From Chitinophagaceae bacterium (GTDB taxonomy: Bacteria; Bacteroidota; Bacteroidia; Chitinophagales; Chitinophagaceae): a stretch of DNA of 64,000 nt. The stretch lies in contig JADKJX010000004.1 of the NCBI GenBank assembly GCA_016720775.1, positions 372,001 to 436,000 of the forward strand, read 5' to 3'. The position numbers and the translations under genes are program-made. The notes beneath the pieces are model-generated. The model did not search any database. It had not been told where the DNA came from and saw nothing but the letters and a program-made list of their open reading frames with translations. Within the stretch, counting starts at the first letter, position 1; every line of letters starts with the position of its first letter. This document shows, in pieces, positions 59,949-64,000 of this stretch.

Positions 59949-60788
59949 ATGAAACTCTCACAAAGGTTAGCCATTGGTTATATACAAACCAAATTTAAGT
60001 TGTTAAGGCTGCTCTCAAAAAGAAAGACCGCCGAGCAGGCCTTCCGGCTGTTTAGCACTCCATACCTGCGTTCAAAAAATAAAGCGCAGCTTCAACATGC
60101 AGAACCGTTGAACTTTACCCTGGATGACCTGACAATAAGCGGTTACCGCTGGAATCATCCGCAACCAAAAAAAATACTCATCCTGCATGGCTTTGGTTCG
60201 GCAGCCCACAAATTTGCTGATTATGTACGACCGCTCACAGAAAAAGGATATGAAGTGCTTGCCTTTGATGCACCTGCCCACGGCAACAGCAGTGGCAAGA
60301 CCACCAATGCGGTTGAATATAGTAAGATGATAAAAAAAGTGATCGCTGATTTCGGACCCATTACCGGTTTCATCGCCCACTCCTTCGGCGGCATTTCACT
60401 TAGCCTTGCGCTGGAAGAAATGGAACATGATCCCGGAACAAAGATCGTTTTCATTGCCCCGGCAACAGAAACTACTACCGCCGTTAACACGGCCTTCAAA
60501 ATGCTGAAACTGAAAGATGAAAAAGTACGGAATGAGTTTGACGACATCATCTTTGAGATCAGCGGAAAGAGAACAGAATGGTTTTCCATACGAAGGGCCA
60601 TGCATAATATTAAAGCATCGGTGCTTTGGGTGCATGATGAAGACGATGAGATAACCCCCTGGGCCGATGCAGCAAAAGTTAAAGAAGACAACCATCCGCA
60701 TATTAATTTCGTTCTCACAAAAGGACTCGGCCACCAGAAAATTTACCGCGATGACGCAATAAAAAACATAGTGATCGAGTTCCTGTAG
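59949..60788 (+). CDS. Alpha/beta hydrolase
   Basis: 279 residues with the alpha/beta hydrolase order: ILILHGFGSAAHKFADYVRP (oxyanion region), VLAFDAPAHGNSSGK, the nucleophile elbow FIAHSFGGISLSLA (G-H-S-F-G), and late VLWVHDEDDEITPW and GLGHQKIYRDD with the acid and His. No signal peptide is seen; the N-terminus is Arg/Lys-rich. Substrate unknown. Confidence 0.9.
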   Translation: MKLSQRLAIGYIQTKFKLLRLLSKRKTAEQAFRLFSTPYLRSKNKAQLQHAEPLNFTLDDLTISGYRWNHPQPKKILILHGFGSAAHKFADYVRPLTEKGYEVLAFDAPAHGNSSGKTTNAVEYSKMIKKVIADFGPITGFIAHSFGGISLSLALEEMEHDPGTKIVFIAPATETTTAVNTAFKMLKLKDEKVRNEFDDIIFEISGKRTEWFSIRRAMHNIKASVLWVHDEDDEITPWADAAKVKEDNHPHINFVLTKGLGHQKIYRDDAIKNIVIEFL

Positions 60789-60965
60789 TGCGTTAAAAAA
60801 CGGTTGTGTTCCACACGATTTATTTTGATTTTTCAATTTTAAACTAATATTGCAGTAAAACCTGCCGTCCGTTAAACGTTCTGTTTCCTGTAGTAAACAA
60901 CAATACTGAATACTACTGAAATGCAATGCCGGCGCAGGATACAAAACAAATACTATAAGCAGAAT

Positions 60966-63551
60966 ATGGCTAAAAATCTGTTAATCGTGGAGTCACCGGC
61001 TAAAGCCAAAACCATTGAATCCATCCTGGGAAAAGACTTTACCGTGAAGAGTTGCTTCGGGCATATCCGTGACCTGGAGAAGAGTGATATGGGCATCGAC
61101 CTGAAAAATAATTTCAAGCCTTCTTATATAGTACCTGCCGAAAAACAACGGGTGGTGAATGAATTGAAAGCGCTGGCGAAAAAAAGTGACACCGTTTGGC
61201 TGGCATCGGATGAGGACCGCGAAGGAGAAAGCATCAGTTGGCACCTTGCCGAAGTACTTGGCCTGGATACAAAAACAACCAAGCGGATCGTTTTTCACGA
61301 GATCACGAAACCCGCCATTCAAAGCGCTGTGCAAAATCCACGTACCATTGATATGAACCTGGTGGATGCACAACAGGCACGAAGGGTTGTGGACCGGATC
61401 GTTGGTTTTGAACTGAGCCCTGTTTTGTGGCGTAAGATCGGCATGACAGGCGGACTAAGCGCCGGAAGAGTACAAAGCGTGGCGGTTAAATTAATTGTAG
61501 AAAAAGAAAGAGAGATCAACCAGTTCGTGCCAGTGAGCAGTTTTAAACTGGAAGCTTTTTTAGCGGCAACCGACCTGAATAATAAAACCGTTTCCTTTAA
61601 AGCCGAAGGAGCCAAATGCGATAATGAAGAAGACGCTGCAAAATTTTTACAAAGCTGTGCCGGCGCAAAATATACGGTGAGAGACATACAGGTTCGTCCG
61701 GGTAAACGTACACCAGCAGCACCTTTCACCACTTCTACCCTGCAACAGGAAGCCAGTCGTAAACTGGGTTACGGCGTAAGCAAGACGATGCTGCTTGCAC
61801 AAAAGCTGTACGAAAGCGGTAAGATCACTTATATGCGTACCGACAGTGTGAACCTGAGCAACACAGCCATGGAAGCCATCACGTCTGAAATAAACAGCAG
61901 TTACGGCAATAGATATTTACAGGTCCGCAAATACAAGAATAAAAATGAGAGTGCCCAGGAAGCGCATGAAGCCATTCGCCCTACCTACATGGAAAATAAA
62001 TCCGTGGGTGATCCTGACCTCAATCGTTTGTATGAACTGATATGGAAACGTACCATCGCATCGCAGATGGCTGATGCCGAACTGGAGAAAACAACCGCTA
62101 AAATAAATATCAGCACCAATAATGAAGAATTAACCGCCAGTGGTGAGGTAATAAAATTTGATGGCTTCTTAAAAGTTTATTTTGAAGGAACGGATGACGA
62201 TGACAATGAAGGAAGCGATGAAAGCCGGTTACCTGACCTGCGTGTTGGCCAGGACCTGGATTTTCAAAGCATGACCGCTACGGAACGTTTTACAAAACAT
62301 TCGGCACGATACACGGAAGCTTCGCTGGTAAAGAAACTGGAAGAGTTGGGCATCGGCCGTCCGAGTACCTACGCTCCTACTATTTCCACCATTATCAAAC
62401 GTAATTATGTAGAGAAGAAAGACAAGGAGCCGGTGAAACGTGATTTCCGCATTTTGAAATTGCAGAACGACAAGGTTTCAAAGATCACCGAGTCGGAAAA
62501 TACCGGCGCCGAAAAATCAAAACTCTTCCCAACCGATCTTGGTTTGGTGGTTACCGATTTTTTGAACCAGCACTTTGATAAGGTGATGGATTATTCCTTT
62601 ACTGCCGAAATAGAAAAAGAATTTGACGAGATAGCTGATGGTAAGATGAAATGGGCCCAGATGGTGGGCAATTTTTATGCGCCCTTCCATGATGGCGTAG
62701 AACATACGCTTGAAAATGCAGAAAGAGCTGTTGGCGAACGTGCATTAGGAACAGATGCGGTTACCGGCAAACCCGTTATTGCAAGAATGGGACGTTATGG
62801 CCCGATGGTGCAGATCGGAGTTTCGGAAGGTGAAGAGAAACCAAAATTTGCAAAACTGAAACCATCGCAGAGTATTGAGACCATCAGTTTTGAAGAAGCG
62901 ATGGAACTTTTTAAACTCGGCGCTCCGTTGGGAGAATATGAAGGATTGGAAATTTCTGTTAACATCGGCCGCTTTGGTCCTTATGTAAAATGGGGCGACC
63001 AGTTCATTTCTATTCCCCGTGGCGAAGAACCAAGTGGCGTGACACTTGACAGGGCCATCGAGATCATCAAAGCAAAAAAGATCGAAGACGCACCCATTGG
63101 TTTTTATGACAAGAAGCCGATCACCAAGGGCAAGGGCCGTTTTGGTCCCTTCATTAAGTGGAACGATATGTTCATCAACGTACCCCGTGCTTATAATTTT
63201 GATTTTCTCACCCAGAAAGATTGCGATGAGCTCATTGCAAAGAAACTGGAGAAAGAAGCCAACCGTTACATAAAGCAATGGCCCGAAGAAAAGATCTCCA
63301 TTGAAAACGCACGCTGGGGAGCCATCATAAAATTCGGCAAGAATACCTACAAGCCGGGCCTCAGCAGCAACAACGCAAAATATACTCCCGAAGAATTAGC
63401 TGCTTTGGAACTGGAGGATGTAAAAAAGATCATCCTTGCACAGGACCCCAAGGCATTTGATGCAAAAGGAAAGAAGAAAGCAGCGCCGAAGAAAAAAGCG
63501 GCGGTGGCTGCTAAGGCGGCTCCGAAGAAATCTGCGGCTAAGAAGAAATAA
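60966..63551 (+). CDS. topA: DNA topoisomerase I
   Basis: 861 residues from the ATG at 60966 (MAKNLLIVESPAKAKTIES). The TOPRIM domain has DEDREGES; the active-site Tyr is in ITYMRTDS (about 289). The C-terminus has repeated topoisomerase C-terminal modules (GRYGPMVQIG, GRFGPYVKWGDQF, GRFGPFIKWNDMF) instead of Cys zinc fingers, and ends in a Lys/Ala-rich tail of about 35 residues. The enzyme relaxes negative supercoils. A TTG/TGG-type inverted repeat lies downstream at about 63594-63618. Confidence 0.96.
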   Translation: MAKNLLIVESPAKAKTIESILGKDFTVKSCFGHIRDLEKSDMGIDLKNNFKPSYIVPAEKQRVVNELKALAKKSDTVWLASDEDREGESISWHLAEVLGLDTKTTKRIVFHEITKPAIQSAVQNPRTIDMNLVDAQQARRVVDRIVGFELSPVLWRKIGMTGGLSAGRVQSVAVKLIVEKEREINQFVPVSSFKLEAFLAATDLNNKTVSFKAEGAKCDNEEDAAKFLQSCAGAKYTVRDIQVRPGKRTPAAPFTTSTLQQEASRKLGYGVSKTMLLAQKLYESGKITYMRTDSVNLSNTAMEAITSEINSSYGNRYLQVRKYKNKNESAQEAHEAIRPTYMENKSVGDPDLNRLYELIWKRTIASQMADAELEKTTAKINISTNNEELTASGEVIKFDGFLKVYFEGTDDDDNEGSDESRLPDLRVGQDLDFQSMTATERFTKHSARYTEASLVKKLEELGIGRPSTYAPTISTIIKRNYVEKKDKEPVKRDFRILKLQNDKVSKITESENTGAEKSKLFPTDLGLVVTDFLNQHFDKVMDYSFTAEIEKEFDEIADGKMKWAQMVGNFYAPFHDGVEHTLENAERAVGERALGTDAVTGKPVIARMGRYGPMVQIGVSEGEEKPKFAKLKPSQSIETISFEEAMELFKLGAPLGEYEGLEISVNIGRFGPYVKWGDQFISIPRGEEPSGVTLDRAIEIIKAKKIEDAPIGFYDKKPITKGKGRFGPFIKWNDMFINVPRAYNFDFLTQKDCDELIAKKLEKEANRYIKQWPEEKISIENARWGAIIKFGKNTYKPGLSSNNAKYTPEELAALELEDVKKIILAQDPKAFDAKGKKKAAPKKKAAVAAKAAPKKSAAKKK

Positions 63552-63593
63552 CTCCCGGACAATAACCATATTATTCGCTGTACAGTTTCTACG

Positions 63594-63618
63594 CCGTTGC
63601 TGGTCGCCTGACCAACAA
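63594..63618. repeat. Inverted repeat after topA (possible weak terminator)
   Basis: GTTGcTGGTC ... TGACCAaCAAC with a short loop. There is no good T tail, so termination is uncertain. Confidence 0.4.
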
Positions 63619-63665
63619 CGAACAGTTTCTCATTTAAATTAAATTTTGTTCCTTTAATTCAGGCT

Positions 63666-64000
63666 TTGGTTGAAACAGAACAACACAAATATTTAAGTAA
63701 TTTTTTCCCGGGAACTTTAAATACAAAACTTACAAAAAAAGATTTCATCAATGCCAGCCTTACGGTGATGTTCTCCCGGCCATTTGTACGTTATTTCCTG
63801 GTCATTATTTTTCTCATAGCTTTAATAAATACCGTAATATTGCGGTATGTCCGGAGTTGATATTGAACAAACCCAATGTCGGGGTTTTTACCCCGCTCAA
63901 CATAATCCTCGACCATCTGATTCCTCCTTTGTTTTATTTCAGCAGCGTTGGAAGAATCATTCAAAAAACATAAGAGCCAGTGAGAATATGGAATATCGTT
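63666..64000 (+). pseudogene. Possible frameshifted membrane protein running off the window
   Basis: A first frame, TTG start at 63666, codes about 64 residues with one membrane helix (RYFLVIIFLIALINTVIL) and stops at 63858-63860. A second frame overlapping from about 63845 reads ELILNKPNVGVFTPLNIILD, then HLIPPLFYFSSVGRIIQK, which would give a second hydrophobic segment. The order helix - helix - charged resembles YcxB-like proteins, but this is weak. The start codon is uncertain and the 3' part is outside the window. Confidence 0.3.

Noticed and set aside
62745..63278. 177-codon frame antisense to topA
   Set aside because: Shadow of the repeated C-terminal modules of topoisomerase; no start context or family resemblance.
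1..64000. Mobile element, phage or defence island
   Set aside because: No transposase, integrase, toxin-antitoxin, restriction or Cas-like protein was recognised; gene content is chromosomal throughout.

Overview
The window looks like a chromosomal segment of a Bacteroidota bacterium, most likely family Chitinophagaceae. The reasons are the set of phylum-typical families (a type IX secretion C-terminal domain, a GldM-like domain, a GLPGLI protein, BT_3928, DUF1599, DUF2851, DUF2520, a CarboxypepD/TonB receptor), many promoter -7 boxes of the form TAnnTTTG, and moderate GC content. No rRNA, tRNA, CRISPR array, prophage or insertion sequence was recognised. Nearly everything is ordinary chromosomal gene content, organised in short operons.

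Layout. 0-4 kb: the end of a DUF4331 protein, a His-rich small protein, a TonB receptor and a HupE/UreJ permease, which together look like a metal uptake module; a TPR lipoprotein at 6.4-7.7 kb may belong to it. 4-8 kb: an AraC/O6-methylguanine methyltransferase fusion, DUF1203, and a stand-alone GldM C-terminal domain. 7.8-11.3 kb: a leftward operon pdhA - YfgM-like TPR - ribH - lipoprotein - LutA-like protein. 11.4-14.2 kb: a large T9SS cargo protein with a frameshift in its first codons. 14.3-16 kb: recF and DUF721. 16-25 kb: TraB, DUF3857, UbiD, pdhB, a TrpF paralog, GNAT, thiolase. 25-32 kb: a Tat-exported DsrE-like protein, a c-type cytochrome, DUF1599 / BT_3928 / ABC permease, folP, FKBP, DHH phosphoesterase. 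32.5-36 kb: ndk, arginase family, DUF1684, a CtlX-like hydrolase. 36-48 kb: a glycogen region (glgB, glgC, glgA, a sugar transporter remnant, ROK glucokinase) with a TonB-type outer membrane protein and a GLPGLI protein between. 48-52 kb: phosphodiester glycosidase, LytS/LytTR pair, lipA. 53-64 kb: OsmC, DUF2851, maf, a UbiA prenyltransferase, KdsC, iscX, fdx, a GyrI-like lipoprotein, DUF2520, an alpha/beta hydrolase, topA.

Two things stand out. First, intergenic spaces carry many long imperfect hairpins from several unrelated sequence families. The arms are built of short reiterated words, and repeatedly an arm starts on or contains the stop codon (once also the start codon) of the adjacent gene. 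Other short palindromes sit in frame inside recF, lipA and ubiD. This is the best candidate for something undescribed. Second, an unusual number of genes are broken by single-base indels or short deletions (T9SS protein, BT_3928, CtlX, glgA, GLPGLI, sugar transporter, phosphodiester glycosidase). Several lie in housekeeping genes or at homopolymers, so consensus errors must be excluded before calling decay; the sugar transporter and the GLPGLI deletion look more like real degeneration.

Predicted roles come from motifs and family knowledge read by eye; no database search was run.
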